A stretch of DNA of 23,184 nucleotides from CAZBUB01 sp964494985 (lineage in GTDB: Bacteria; Desulfobacterota; Desulfovibrionia; Desulfovibrionales; Desulfothermaceae): contig CAZBUB010000039.1 of NCBI GenBank assembly GCA_964494985.1, positions 1 to 23,184 on the forward strand, read 5' to 3'. Shown here piece after piece: positions 5,815-13,609 of the stretch. Position numbers and translations under genes: made by a program. Each line of letters begins with the position of its first letter. Position 1 is the first letter of the stretch. The notes beneath the pieces are model-generated. The model ran no database searches, was not told the origin of the DNA, and saw only the letters and a program-made list of their open reading frames with translations.

Positions 5815-7602
5815 TTACCCATCCCAAGGGTCTTGACCCAGGGCAGAGCGCCGGTCATAGACATAGCTGCTGCCTGCCACAGATTTAGCGTATTTTTTGA
5901 CGTCAGCGGACCTTTCGCTGATCTTCTGCAGGGAGGTGGGCCCCTTGACCTGGAGGATGCCCATGGAAACTGTGACCAGGGGGTGCTTGCGGATTTTGTT
6001 GTTTCTGCCCAGGGCGTATACACAGCCCTTGCTGCGGTCTTCCTGGGTGAAGAAATTCCGTTTGGCCCTTTCAAAGCATCGCACAACCCCAAGGCAGAAC
6101 CTTGCAGGGTCCACTGAGGTGACCAGGACCAAATCGTCGCCACCTATGTGGCCTATAAAGTCAGATGGCTGGCCATAACGTCTTTGGCAGCGCTGCAGGA
6201 TCTTGGACAGAAGCAGGATCATCTGATCGCCGTCTTGAAAGCCGTAGGTGTCGTTATAGGCCTTAAAATTGTCCAGGTCTATGTAGACCAGGTTGAAGGG
6301 GCGGCCCAGATCCAACCTCTTTTCTATCTCGGCCTCCAGGGCCATATTGCCGGGCAGCCCGGTCAGCGGATTGGAGCCTTTGGCCATTTCAACCTGAAAG
6401 GAGGCCATGGAGTCTATCAGCTGACGGACCGAGACCACGCCCAGGAGCTGGCCTTGTCTGGTAACAATCACGTCGTCGTACGTCTTGCTGCTTTTCCTTT
6501 CGATGGTCATCTGGGCCACTGTCTCAATTGTCATGGATGCGTCAACTATGAGGGGATTTTTGTCCATTATCGCAGTCACCTGTCTGGAAAAGTACAGGGC
6601 CACGCCATACCGGGTGGAGAGCTTTCTGTCCAGCTGATGGCTCATGACCAGGCCTATTGGCCTGGAATTCCTCTGAACCACTATGCTGGCCAGTGGGCCC
6701 ATGGCCTCGAACATGTTCCTGATCTCATCGACCCTGGTATATTCATCCACCGCAGGGACAGTCTGAACAAGACCTCTGACTGGTAGATGGCAGCGCGAGC
6801 TTTCCGGTATTTCCAGCTTGGACGTAAGCTCATGACTGAAATCGACCTCAGGGGGCGGATAATCTGGCCTGGCTATGTAGAAACCTTGACCAAGATGGAC
6901 CCCCAGCTCGGATAACATCTTCAGACTATTGTGGGTCTCAATGCCTTCGGCAATGATCTTGGCCTCTATCTTATCGGCAAAAGTGACAAAGGTCTCCAGC
7001 AGGGCTTTTTTGACCGGATCTTTGTGGACGTCAAAGACAAGTGACTTGTCTATCTTTATAAAATCTGGCCGAATGCGGGCCAGGGAAACCAGCCCAGAGT
7101 AGCCTGCCCCGACATCGTCTACAGCTATTAGAAAACCCTGGCTTCTGTAATGTTTCAACGTCTGATTGAATAGCTTGAAGTCATGGATGGCGTGTCTTTC
7201 AGTGATTTCAAAGACCACGTTTTCCGGGTTCAGGTTGGTACTCTTCAGGATCCTCTTGGTTTCGCCCGGGGTAAAGTCAGGATCACTCAGTGTCTGGGGA
7301 TGAATGTTCAAAAAGAGCTTCTGACCGATGCTCAGCTTGCCGCAGCTTTTAATAGCTTTTTCCCGACAGATCTTTTCCAGCTGAAAAAGGGAGCCTGACT
7401 CTTCGGCAAAGCTGAACAGGTAAAGGGGCGAATAAAAACTGCTGTTCTTCGGGCCCCTGCTGAGGGCCTCCCAGCCGTAGATGCCCCCGGTTTTGAAGTT
7501 GATTATAGGCTGGTAGACAACAGTTATTCTGGAATGGCTCAAGATATCCTGGAACTCTATGTTCAGGACCAGATCTTGCATATCGAATTCGCTATAGCCC
7601 AT
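5815..7602 (-). CDS. EAL-CBS-GGDEF cyclic-di-GMP regulator
   Basis: A 595-residue cytoplasmic protein with three modules: EAL phosphodiesterase (about 20-255), a CBS pair (about 270-400) and GGDEF (about 405-570). The EAL domain keeps its signature (E45-A-L), ITE (133-135), the DD metal pair (162-163), K184, the AEGIE glutamate (219) and Q239, so it should hydrolyse c-di-GMP. The GGDEF motif is GGDDL (487-491): the acidic pair is kept but the last Phe is Leu, and the usual I-site RxxD is QPSD. Its cyclase may be weak or serve as a GTP sensor. CBS pairs usually bind adenine nucleotides, so energy state may tune it. AAGGAGGT is the ribosome site. The 140 bp downstream (5674-5814) hold only the possible promoter element of the next gene. 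Confidence 0.93.
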   Translation of the reverse strand: MGYSEFDMQDLVLNIEFQDILSHSRITVVYQPIINFKTGGIYGWEALSRGPKNSSFYSPLYLFSFAEESGSLFQLEKICREKAIKSCGKLSIGQKLFLNIHPQTLSDPDFTPGETKRILKSTNLNPENVVFEITERHAIHDFKLFNQTLKHYRSQGFLIAVDDVGAGYSGLVSLARIRPDFIKIDKSLVFDVHKDPVKKALLETFVTFADKIEAKIIAEGIETHNSLKMLSELGVHLGQGFYIARPDYPPPEVDFSHELTSKLEIPESSRCHLPVRGLVQTVPAVDEYTRVDEIRNMFEAMGPLASIVVQRNSRPIGLVMSHQLDRKLSTRYGVALYFSRQVTAIMDKNPLIVDASMTIETVAQMTIERKSSKTYDDVIVTRQGQLLGVVSVRQLIDSMASFQVEMAKGSNPLTGLPGNMALEAEIEKRLDLGRPFNLVYIDLDNFKAYNDTYGFQDGDQMILLLSKILQRCQRRYGQPSDFIGHIGGDDLVLVTSVDPARFCLGVVRCFERAKRNFFTQEDRSKGCVYALGRNNKIRKHPLVTVSMGILQVKGPTSLQKISERSADVKKYAKSVAGSSYVYDRRSALGQDPWDG

Positions 7603-7637
7603 GGATCAGACCTCCTTCGGACAGGAAAGTAGATATT

Positions 7638-7679
7638 GCTCGGTGTTGTATGCCAGACCTACTTAGGTCTGACCGGAGC
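7638..7679 (-). promoter_or_regulatory. structured leader of the EAL-CBS-GGDEF gene
   Basis: The minus-strand leader contains a perfect hairpin, CAGACCT-AAGT-AGGTCTG (7654-7671). It is extended by an outer partial stem pairing GCTCCGGT (7672-7679) with ACCGAGC (7638-7644). The same AGGTCTG sequence recurs in the ribosome site (7607-7613), so the 5' arm CAGACCT could pair with either. It does not match the GEMM-type c-di-GMP riboswitch consensus that I know. The rest of 7603-7841 shows nothing else that I can name. Confidence 0.45.
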
Positions 7680-7841
7680 TGATCCCAATAGTCCGTTTAG
7701 ATTGCTTAAAAAGAACGATCCCGCACTTTGTTTTTTCGACTCAGGCTATGGCAAACTACGTTCCTTCTATTACAAAACCATGGCGTAAGAGTTACGTTCT
7801 TTTCTCAAATAAAGGCGGGCAAAAGGGACAACCAGGATATG

Positions 7842-7874
7842 AAAAAAAGGCCAAGGTTCGCCTTGGCCTTTTTT
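7842..7874 (-). terminator. bidirectional intrinsic terminator ending the GAK locus
   Basis: AAGGCCAAGG and CCTTGGCCTT form a 10-bp stem around a 4-nt loop (GTTCG/CGAAC region), flanked by an A run on one side and a T run on the other, so it can work on both strands. It lies 45 bp past the stop of the last GAK gene on the minus strand. Confidence 0.88.
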
Positions 7875-7918
7875 GCCCTGGCCTACATCAAAGCCTTCCT
7901 TAGGGTCAGCTAATAGAG

Positions 7919-8299
7919 CTACTTGTTGCCTGTCTTTTTCTCTTCTGCCTGGGCGCCGGCTGAGGCAGCCGGGCCAGGCTGAGCTTTTGCTTCAGCTGAA
8001 GCAGCTGCTTGGTTCGGGGCTTCCGGCTCTGTTTGGGAAATCTTAAACACAGACTGGGCTGCTTCAGCCTGAACCTGTTTTGGCTGCCAGGATATTTCCA
8101 GGGACATTTCTTCCTTGTCCGGCTTTTGTTTGGCAGAGATCTCCAGACTGACCTGCTCATTCGGGGTGAGGCTGATGAAGTGCTCTTCTTTCTGCAGCAC
8201 CACCTTGCCGCCTTTCAGGGCCTTGATCAGCTCTTCCAGGTAGCTGGTCAGGGTGCCACGGTCCATGCTTTGCTGCAGAGCGAATTTTTGTCCAGCCAT
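7919..8299 (-). CDS. amphi-Trp domain protein, GAK locus
   Basis: A 126-residue protein with an N-terminal amphi-Trp-type domain (about 10-72). The segment DRGTLTSYLEELIKALKGGKVVLQ leads into alternating strands that end with MSLEISWQP, carrying the signature Trp. The C-terminal 50 residues are low-complexity, rich in Ala, Glu, Gln, Pro and Lys, and probably disordered. No catalytic residues are evident. In the GAK set such small proteins are candidates for a scaffold or substrate of the kinase and ligase enzymes; this is inference. AAGGAGA precedes the ATG. It is the last gene before the strong terminator, and a 174-nt gap separates it from the CofD-like gene, so it may also have its own promoter. 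Confidence 0.8.
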   Translation of the reverse strand: MAGQKFALQQSMDRGTLTSYLEELIKALKGGKVVLQKEEHFISLTPNEQVSLEISAKQKPDKEEMSLEISWQPKQVQAEAAQSVFKISQTEPEAPNQAAASAEAKAQPGPAASAGAQAEEKKTGNK

Positions 8300-8416
8300 G
8301 CTTGTCTCCTTTTGTTTTTTTGACGTGGTTTTTATTTTTTGTGTGGAAAACTGGATCTCCTACAATAGCTTTCTCTAAAAAGGACGAACGTGGGTCGCCG
8401 CCCTTCTGACCATGGT

Positions 8417-8449
8417 AATATTGATATCATGAGTATCGACATCGATATT
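8417..8449. promoter_or_regulatory. imperfect inverted repeat before the last GAK gene
   Basis: AATATTGAT (8417-8425) and ATCGATATT (8441-8449) are reverse complements with one mismatch. They lie in the gap between the CofD-like and amphi-Trp genes, about 120-150 nt upstream of the latter. This may be an operator of an internal promoter; no strong -35/-10 pair stands out. Confidence 0.25.
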
Positions 8450-8473
8450 TTGACCAATGCAGATCTCTCTTCC

Positions 8474-9661
8474 TTAACTCAAAGATAGCAGGATATCCAA
8501 AAGCCGTTGGGGATCGATTCCTGGGCTGGAGCTTTCAGTCACCAGCTCGAACTGCAGGACTTCAATATTCAGACCCTTTAGGAGATCGAAATCAATGTTT
8601 CCGGGATAGCGGGACAGGTCATTATCCAACAGGAGGTAATTAAGTACCTGCTCTGCCTGGAAAGAGCCTTCTCTTTGCAGGACGTTGAGCAGATGAAGGA
8701 CTTGTTCGTTAAGGCTCAGGCCGCAGCATTCCGGGTCTGGATAGGTGCTGGGGACAAAGACCTTGGGGCAGCTGGTCCTGGATATGCCTGTGCCCACCCC
8801 TTGGGGGAGCAGATTGGCGATGAGACTGGAAAAGAAGCTGCCCATTGGATAGCAGATAAGCTCTGCCTGCTCGATGAGGCTCTGCAGCTTGTTCCGAATT
8901 TCCACTTGGACCGGGTCAGTCAAGTTTTTGCTCAAATAGAGCTCTTGGACTTTGGAATCGATATGCCTGCATTCCTTGCCGGTGAGCTGGTGCTGGCCCC
9001 GGACAAGCTCTTTGTTTTCCAGCCTGGCCACCAAATGGAGATCTTTGTTGACCACTGGCCTGACAATGCCCCTTACCTCAGCCAGCTTGGAGTAGATGTA
9101 GATCACAGGGTCCAGATGGCGGTGGTGCTCCAGGTATCCTGCAGCCAGGATCAGATTGCCGATGCTGGCTCCATTTAAGTTGAATCCCTTGGGCATGCGC
9201 TGCAGAAAAAATTCCAGGTGATGTCTGATGATCTTGCGCATGGGGTCTGGAATCTGGGCCACCAGGTCGTGTTTCCCCTTAGCCATCCTGGAGAGCTCTA
9301 ACTGGAGGCTTTGGTTTTCCTCCTGCCTGGGCAGGCGATAGGAAAACAGGGAATATGTGGCCGGATTGCCGGTAATGCTCTGGTCCGCCAAGGCCATAAG
9401 CCGATTGCGGATGTCGCCTACTGCCGGCATATTGAAGGCTTTCCTCAGCTCTGCTGAGCTGCCCCCAGAGTCAAATGGGGTGATAATGTGCACGGAATTG
9501 TGGGTGTATCTGATCAAGGCCTGGCTCAAGCCTTTTAAGGCATTGCCTCCGCTAAAGAAAAGGATCTTGGGGCCCAGGTGCGGGGCAGCCCGGCAGCGCT
9601 CAATCTGCACTTTATTGGGCAGCTCCAGGACCTTGCTGAAGCGGGTGCTTACCTTCTGCAA
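8474..9661 (-). CDS. GAK-system CofD/YvcK-like protein
   Basis: A 395-residue member of the CofD/YvcK fold, related to 2-phospho-L-lactate transferase. Family segments appear in order: FFSGGNALKGLSQAL (about 36-50), ITPFDSGGSSAELRKAF (about 59-75), GDIRNRLMALADQ (about 82-94) and LNGASIGNLILAAGYLE (about 161-177), matching GGxxAL, DxGGSSGxLR, GDIRNxL and GNL of the family. These form the nucleotide and substrate pocket. It starts at TTG (9661), supported by GGAG 8 nt upstream and a 13-nt overlap with the kinase gene; there is no in-frame ATG nearby. The family's known members use or bind nucleotide-activated phospho-compounds. The GAK substrate is unknown. Confidence 0.85.
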   Translation of the reverse strand: MQKVSTRFSKVLELPNKVQIERCRAAPHLGPKILFFSGGNALKGLSQALIRYTHNSVHIITPFDSGGSSAELRKAFNMPAVGDIRNRLMALADQSITGNPATYSLFSYRLPRQEENQSLQLELSRMAKGKHDLVAQIPDPMRKIIRHHLEFFLQRMPKGFNLNGASIGNLILAAGYLEHHRHLDPVIYIYSKLAEVRGIVRPVVNKDLHLVARLENKELVRGQHQLTGKECRHIDSKVQELYLSKNLTDPVQVEIRNKLQSLIEQAELICYPMGSFFSSLIANLLPQGVGTGISRTSCPKVFVPSTYPDPECCGLSLNEQVLHLLNVLQREGSFQAEQVLNYLLLDNDLSRYPGNIDFDLLKGLNIEVLQFELVTESSSPGIDPQRLLDILLSLS

Positions 9662-10749
9662 CGCTTTTCTCCATTGCTTGTTTCCATGATTTGCAAGCAG
9701 TGCTGAGCAGCCTGCTCGAAATCAATCCCGCCGCAGATTTCAAACACTCTGGCTTTCTCCAGGATCCGGCAGTAGTCCTCAAGGCAGTGCTTTTGTTTCC
9801 TGCCTGGATCCGGACAATAGAACAGCCCGGTGCCTTTTTGAAACATCCTGATCAGCTCAGGTCTGTCAGCAGGGGAAAATTCCTGGATCTGCAAAGGCTT
9901 TTGACTATGCTCCCAGTTCAGGACCAGCAGGATATCCAAAGGGCCCTGCAGGATAAAACGATCCTGACCGTAGAACTTTTCAATGGGCACATCGTATTTC
10001 TGCTCCAACCGCCAGAGCTCCTCTGGGGACATCTTGAGCAGGGTCTGCCTTTCTTCCGGGCTGAGCAGGCTTTGGAGCACAGGGTTGTGCAGGGCTGTGC
10101 CTGGATTAATCCTGGGCATTTTGGCTACCCCGTACATGCTAAGTCCTGAGCCGTTTTCCTTGACCAGGAGCCTGTCGTTGCTGGTATAGGAAAAGCCGTG
10201 GCTCAGCAGGCGCAGGGCCAGGGAGGATTTGCCGCTGCCGGAGTTGCCGGCAATGGCCAGCCCCTGGCCATTTAGCTGGACTCCAGCCGCATGCCCCAGC
10301 AAAGCTCCCTGGTTTAGCATATGCTCAATATAGCGGTTGTTGATAAAGTTGACCACCTGATTCAGGTTCTGCAGACAAGGACCCACTGCCAGATGCTCCC
10401 TGGGCCCGAATATAAAGTGCATGCCAGTAAGCCTTTTTTTCACAATCCTTCCCTGTCCAAGCTCGCAAGACTCTTCCTTGATCTTGCTTTTGCCCGGATC
10501 AGGCGGCTTGACTTGAAATTGAAAATGAAATTCCTGCACTGGTGCCTGATGCACTGTGATCCTGCAGTCCGGGTTTTCTGCTCCCAACGTCAAGAAGGAC
10601 TGAAAGTAGTCCTGAAGACCCGCTTGCACATCAGGGCTGTTGGTCCTGACTTCCAGCTTGAAGTCGCAGAATTGAAGAGTAAGGCACCAAGAGGCAGGAA
10701 AGGATCTTCTTATGCCAAAAATCAAGTCCAAGTAAGTATTGTCTTGCAT
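9649..10749 (-). CDS. HprK-related kinase B (GAK system)
   Basis: A 366-residue protein whose C-terminal half resembles the HPr kinase/phosphorylase catalytic domain. A Walker A GNSGSGKS (168-175) sits in the context LAIAGNSGSGKSSLALRLLSHG, followed by YTSNDRLLV, equivalent to the acidic metal-binding stretch after the P loop. The N-terminal 150 residues are specific to this family. HPr kinases phosphorylate a serine on a carrier protein with ATP or pyrophosphate. No PTS genes are present here, so a non-PTS target is likely, perhaps one of the amphi-Trp proteins of the locus (inference). AGGAGCCCC precedes the ATG. The gene overlaps the CofD-like gene by 13 nt. Confidence 0.87.
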   Translation of the reverse strand: MQDNTYLDLIFGIRRSFPASWCLTLQFCDFKLEVRTNSPDVQAGLQDYFQSFLTLGAENPDCRITVHQAPVQEFHFQFQVKPPDPGKSKIKEESCELGQGRIVKKRLTGMHFIFGPREHLAVGPCLQNLNQVVNFINNRYIEHMLNQGALLGHAAGVQLNGQGLAIAGNSGSGKSSLALRLLSHGFSYTSNDRLLVKENGSGLSMYGVAKMPRINPGTALHNPVLQSLLSPEERQTLLKMSPEELWRLEQKYDVPIEKFYGQDRFILQGPLDILLVLNWEHSQKPLQIQEFSPADRPELIRMFQKGTGLFYCPDPGRKQKHCLEDYCRILEKARVFEICGGIDFEQAAQHCLQIMETSNGEKRCRR

Positions 10750-10807
10750 GGGGCTCCTGCAGATTTAAGCCTGTTGATCAGCTGGCAGACATGTTTTTGC
10801 GCGCTGA

Positions 10808-11686
10808 TCAAGACTCCTTGATTCGCTGCATGGCATACTCGGCAAACAGCTTGGCCGCATCAATGTCCTTGACCTGCATCAGTCCCCTGAAGCCCCCAAA
10901 GGCGGATACTTCGAAGATCATGGGGCCCTTGCTGGTTTCTGCCAGGTCCACAGTGGTGAAGTCCAGCTTAAACAGGTCCTGGGCCTGCCTGGCCAGCTCA
11001 ATGCTTTCGAGAGTCGGCTCATAAGGGGTGTATTTCCCGCCGTTGGCTGTGGTCGTGTTCCAGGAGTCGGTGCTGTTGCACCTGGCATAGGTGCCCAGAT
11101 ACTCCCCGCCCAAAAAGGCCAGGCCCAGATCGCAGCCTGGGAGGTCGATCTTTTGCTGGATGTACATGATGGGGTTTTCCTGCTTGAAGCTTTGGATCTT
11201 TTGCCTGGCTGAAGGGCCGTCCTTGATCAGGGCCATGCCTCTGGCCTTGGAGGTATACAACGGCTTGAAAATCGCTTCCCTGTACTCGCGTACCGCCTGT
11301 TCAGCCTTGTCCAGACTTTCGGTGATCACAGTAGGCGGCATGGGCAGGTTGGCCGTTTTAAGGCTGATTGTGCAGCTCAGCCTGTCCAGGACCCTCATGA
11401 TGCTTAAAGGAGAGGAAAAGATAGGCACACCCTTGCTGAAAAGGAATCTCAGGACTTCCAGCCTGTCCAGAAGGTCTGGAGAGTACCTGGCCCCGATCTT
11501 CTTGATCAGCAGGCCGTCCAGGGAGCTTAAATCCCAATCCTGGAAAGAGACCCGGCCTTGGTCCAGGTCCAGGCCCACCTCCCGCATATCAATCAGCATC
11601 CGAAATCCGGTCTGAGCCTGAACAGCATCTGCCAGCCTTTCTGAGGACCATCCGCCTTGGGTTCCGACGACTCCTATCTTATACAT
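10808..11686 (-). CDS. GAK-system ATP-grasp enzyme (RimK-like)
   Basis: A 292-residue ATP-grasp ligase-like protein. The N-terminal pre-grasp part begins with YKIGVVGTQGGWSSERLADAV. The ATP-grasp region includes SIMRVLDRLSCTISLKTANLPMPPT (about 96-120), EAIFKPLYTSKARGMALI (lysine and glycine loop that hold ATP), IMYIQQKIDLPGCDLGLAFLGG and a C-terminal Mg-site stretch DLAETSKGPMIFEVSAFGGF. RimK-type enzymes join a carboxylate to an amine through an acyl-phosphate. AGGTGG provides the ribosome site. It lies 58 nt upstream of the HprK-related kinase, and a repeat element separates it from the PhoU-kinase gene. The ligated substrates are unknown. Confidence 0.87.
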   Translation of the reverse strand: MYKIGVVGTQGGWSSERLADAVQAQTGFRMLIDMREVGLDLDQGRVSFQDWDLSSLDGLLIKKIGARYSPDLLDRLEVLRFLFSKGVPIFSSPLSIMRVLDRLSCTISLKTANLPMPPTVITESLDKAEQAVREYREAIFKPLYTSKARGMALIKDGPSARQKIQSFKQENPIMYIQQKIDLPGCDLGLAFLGGEYLGTYARCNSTDSWNTTTANGGKYTPYEPTLESIELARQAQDLFKLDFTTVDLAETSKGPMIFEVSAFGGFRGLMQVKDIDAAKLFAEYAMQRIKES

Positions 11687-11695
11687 AATCCACCT

Positions 11696-11876
11696 GCAAA
11701 AGTTTGAACGACTTAGAATGCGTTAAGCAAAACTGTGCAAGCTATTTCAACCACAAAGCCCACCATAGTCATCTGGAAGTTCAAGGGGTCCAAAATCAGA
11801 CTTTTGCTTCACGCATTCTTGGAAGCGAGTTTTTTGCGTCCTGTGGACCGAATCCCTGGACCTAGTGAACAGTTAC
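11696..11876. repeat. long inverted-repeat element, copy 2 (left end truncated)
   Basis: A direct repeat of 4074-4255, in the same orientation. It keeps the inner arms (about 11709-11732 and 11802-11826), the unpaired centre and the complete right arm, but has lost the outer left arm; homology stops at CAAAAG. It sits between two genes of the GAK locus: its left edge abuts the ribosome site of the ATP-grasp gene and its right edge nearly touches the stop of the PhoU-kinase gene. If the locus is transcribed as one unit, this hairpin is part of the message. Confidence 0.75.
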
Positions 11877-11884
11877 ATGCAGTT

Positions 11885-13546
11885 TTAGGTTTTGTAGAAA
11901 AGGACCTCCTCAGGAAAGCGGAAATCCAGTATATCCTGCGTAGCTACAGAGAGGACTTTTTGCAGCAGATATCTGGAGCGCAAAAACATTTCCCTAGAAA
12001 ACTCATTATTCAGCTCAAACCTGGTGGAAGTGAATAAGGAGCGAGCAACAGCCAGGGCCAGACGGAACTCGAAGCTCCAGTCATTTTCCTGGGCTGCAAA
12101 TCCCCTGCTGCAGTTGAGCAGGCTGAGCATAGTGCGTTTTATCCTGGCCCTGATCTTAGGGTCAAACACAGGCAGTCTGAAGTTGGAGATCAAAAAGACT
12201 GATATGTCCTGGACATAGTCGTAATACCTGGAACGATGCAAATCTATAAAGTGGATTTTTTGTTCTGTATGGCTGTAGACAATATTGTTGACATTCAGAT
12301 CCCCGTGGATAAATACCTGAAACGGTGCCGGCGGGGCTTCTTCTTCTTTTCTGGCCGCCCCTTGGACCAGCTCCTGGAATGAAGGAATGGGACAGGAGTT
12401 GATGTGCTTGCTTTGGTCTTTAAAAAAAGGATGGATCTGAAACACAGACTCCTGCCTGTCCAGAAGCTGCCTGGTGAAGTCGGTCTGCACTGCTTCCTTT
12501 TTTTGGGTGGTCTTCCAGATCTCCATAAGGGTCTCCTGGAAGACGAAAACAGCGTTTTCCAAGGTCTCCCGATCCGTAGCCAGGATGGTCTCTTCCAGGG
12601 TGCAGCCGGGAATAAGCTCCAGGAGCAGGGAGGCCTTGTCCTGGGCCGGGTCTTGTTCAAACCCAAAGACCTTGGGCACCAAGGCGGGGAAAATGGATTC
12701 CCAGGTATCCAGGTTTTCTTTTTCCCGGGCGATTTTTTTCAGCTGTCCTTCCTTGAAGATACTGTTCTGGAACTTTTCCTTGAGATCGGCCTTGTTTTCC
12801 ACCCTGCCGATCCTGCAGCCTGACCTGGTTCCCCAGATCATGGAGAAGTCAAAATCTGAGACTGAGGCGTTGAAACCTGAGTTGTAAAGGGTCTTCTGCA
12901 GGGCTTGGAACTGATTGATCTTGATTTTTTCTCCAATGATGGAAAAAATGATTGCTTCCCCAATATTGAGCAGGGAATCTCCTATCCTTTCAAAATAGCG
13001 GCTGATAAATAGAATGGTGATCAAGTTTCCCGGAGTGTTTCTCTCATCTTTGAGCTCCTCCATGATCTGCTCAAACTGGACTTGGTACATTTGATCCAGG
13101 TTGTTTTCTGTCCTGCAGAGGTCCAGGGCCTTAGAGAGGTCCTTTTCTTTCAAGGCCGGGATGAGAAGCTCTATTGCATTGGAGATGTCGACAATCATTT
13201 CTGCATAGTCGAAGTTATGCAGGAAATTGTAGCTGCTCAGGTAATGCACCTGCCTGACTATGTTCACGCAAAAGTCTGCAATCCTCTCCAAATTTACAGC
13301 AATGGTCTGCATGGCCCTGATTGTGTTCAGCTCCTGCTGGGTGGTCCCGGACTCAGAAACGATCCTGGCAAAACAGTCGTTCTCTACAATGTTTTTCAGA
13401 TTGTCTATATGATCATCTTTAGAAATGATCTTGTCCTGCAGCTCAGGATCTGGTGAGTTGAGGAAGGCGTAGGTGTGCGAAATTTGATTCTTTATTTCTA
13501 GAACCAGGAAATGAAAATTGTCGTTTAAGCCTTTGAACTTGATCAT
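11885..13546 (-). CDS. PhoU domain fused to aminoglycoside-phosphotransferase-like kinase
   Basis: A 553-residue fusion. The first 220 or so residues are a PhoU-like helical bundle with its two repeated three-helix units (for example NTIRAMQTIAVNLERIADFCVNIV and LITILFISRYFERIGDSLLNIGEAI, each with the E/D-x-x-x-D metal motif). The rest (about 225-553) is an APH/choline-kinase-type phosphotransferase: VFIHGDLNVNNIVYS (Brenner HGDxxxxN) and IHFIDLHRSRYYD (DxD/DLH metal site). PhoU domains regulate phosphate uptake or bind metals; the kinase phosphorylates a small molecule or protein. ATG at 13546 is preferred to TTG at 13564, though neither has a good ribosome site, so the start is uncertain. 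I know of no standard gene with this architecture. Confidence 0.82.
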   Translation of the reverse strand: MIKFKGLNDNFHFLVLEIKNQISHTYAFLNSPDPELQDKIISKDDHIDNLKNIVENDCFARIVSESGTTQQELNTIRAMQTIAVNLERIADFCVNIVRQVHYLSSYNFLHNFDYAEMIVDISNAIELLIPALKEKDLSKALDLCRTENNLDQMYQVQFEQIMEELKDERNTPGNLITILFISRYFERIGDSLLNIGEAIIFSIIGEKIKINQFQALQKTLYNSGFNASVSDFDFSMIWGTRSGCRIGRVENKADLKEKFQNSIFKEGQLKKIAREKENLDTWESIFPALVPKVFGFEQDPAQDKASLLLELIPGCTLEETILATDRETLENAVFVFQETLMEIWKTTQKKEAVQTDFTRQLLDRQESVFQIHPFFKDQSKHINSCPIPSFQELVQGAARKEEEAPPAPFQVFIHGDLNVNNIVYSHTEQKIHFIDLHRSRYYDYVQDISVFLISNFRLPVFDPKIRARIKRTMLSLLNCSRGFAAQENDWSFEFRLALAVARSLFTSTRFELNNEFSREMFLRSRYLLQKVLSVATQDILDFRFPEEVLFYKT

Positions 13547-13609
13547 AAGGAGAAGGCCTTGCAAGGCTTAGATAGGCTTTGGCTCTGAGTTGTAAAATTA
13601 TTCAAGAGG

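Noticed and set aside
6148..6786. Long plus-strand ORF (212 codons) opposite the EAL-CBS-GGDEF gene
   Set aside because: It lies antisense to conserved GGDEF and CBS motifs and shows no known domain; it is a shadow of the real gene.
7638..7679. Possible c-di-GMP (GEMM) riboswitch before the c-di-GMP regulator
   Set aside because: The conserved GEMM core sequences are absent; only generic stems are seen, so it is listed as an unnamed structured leader.
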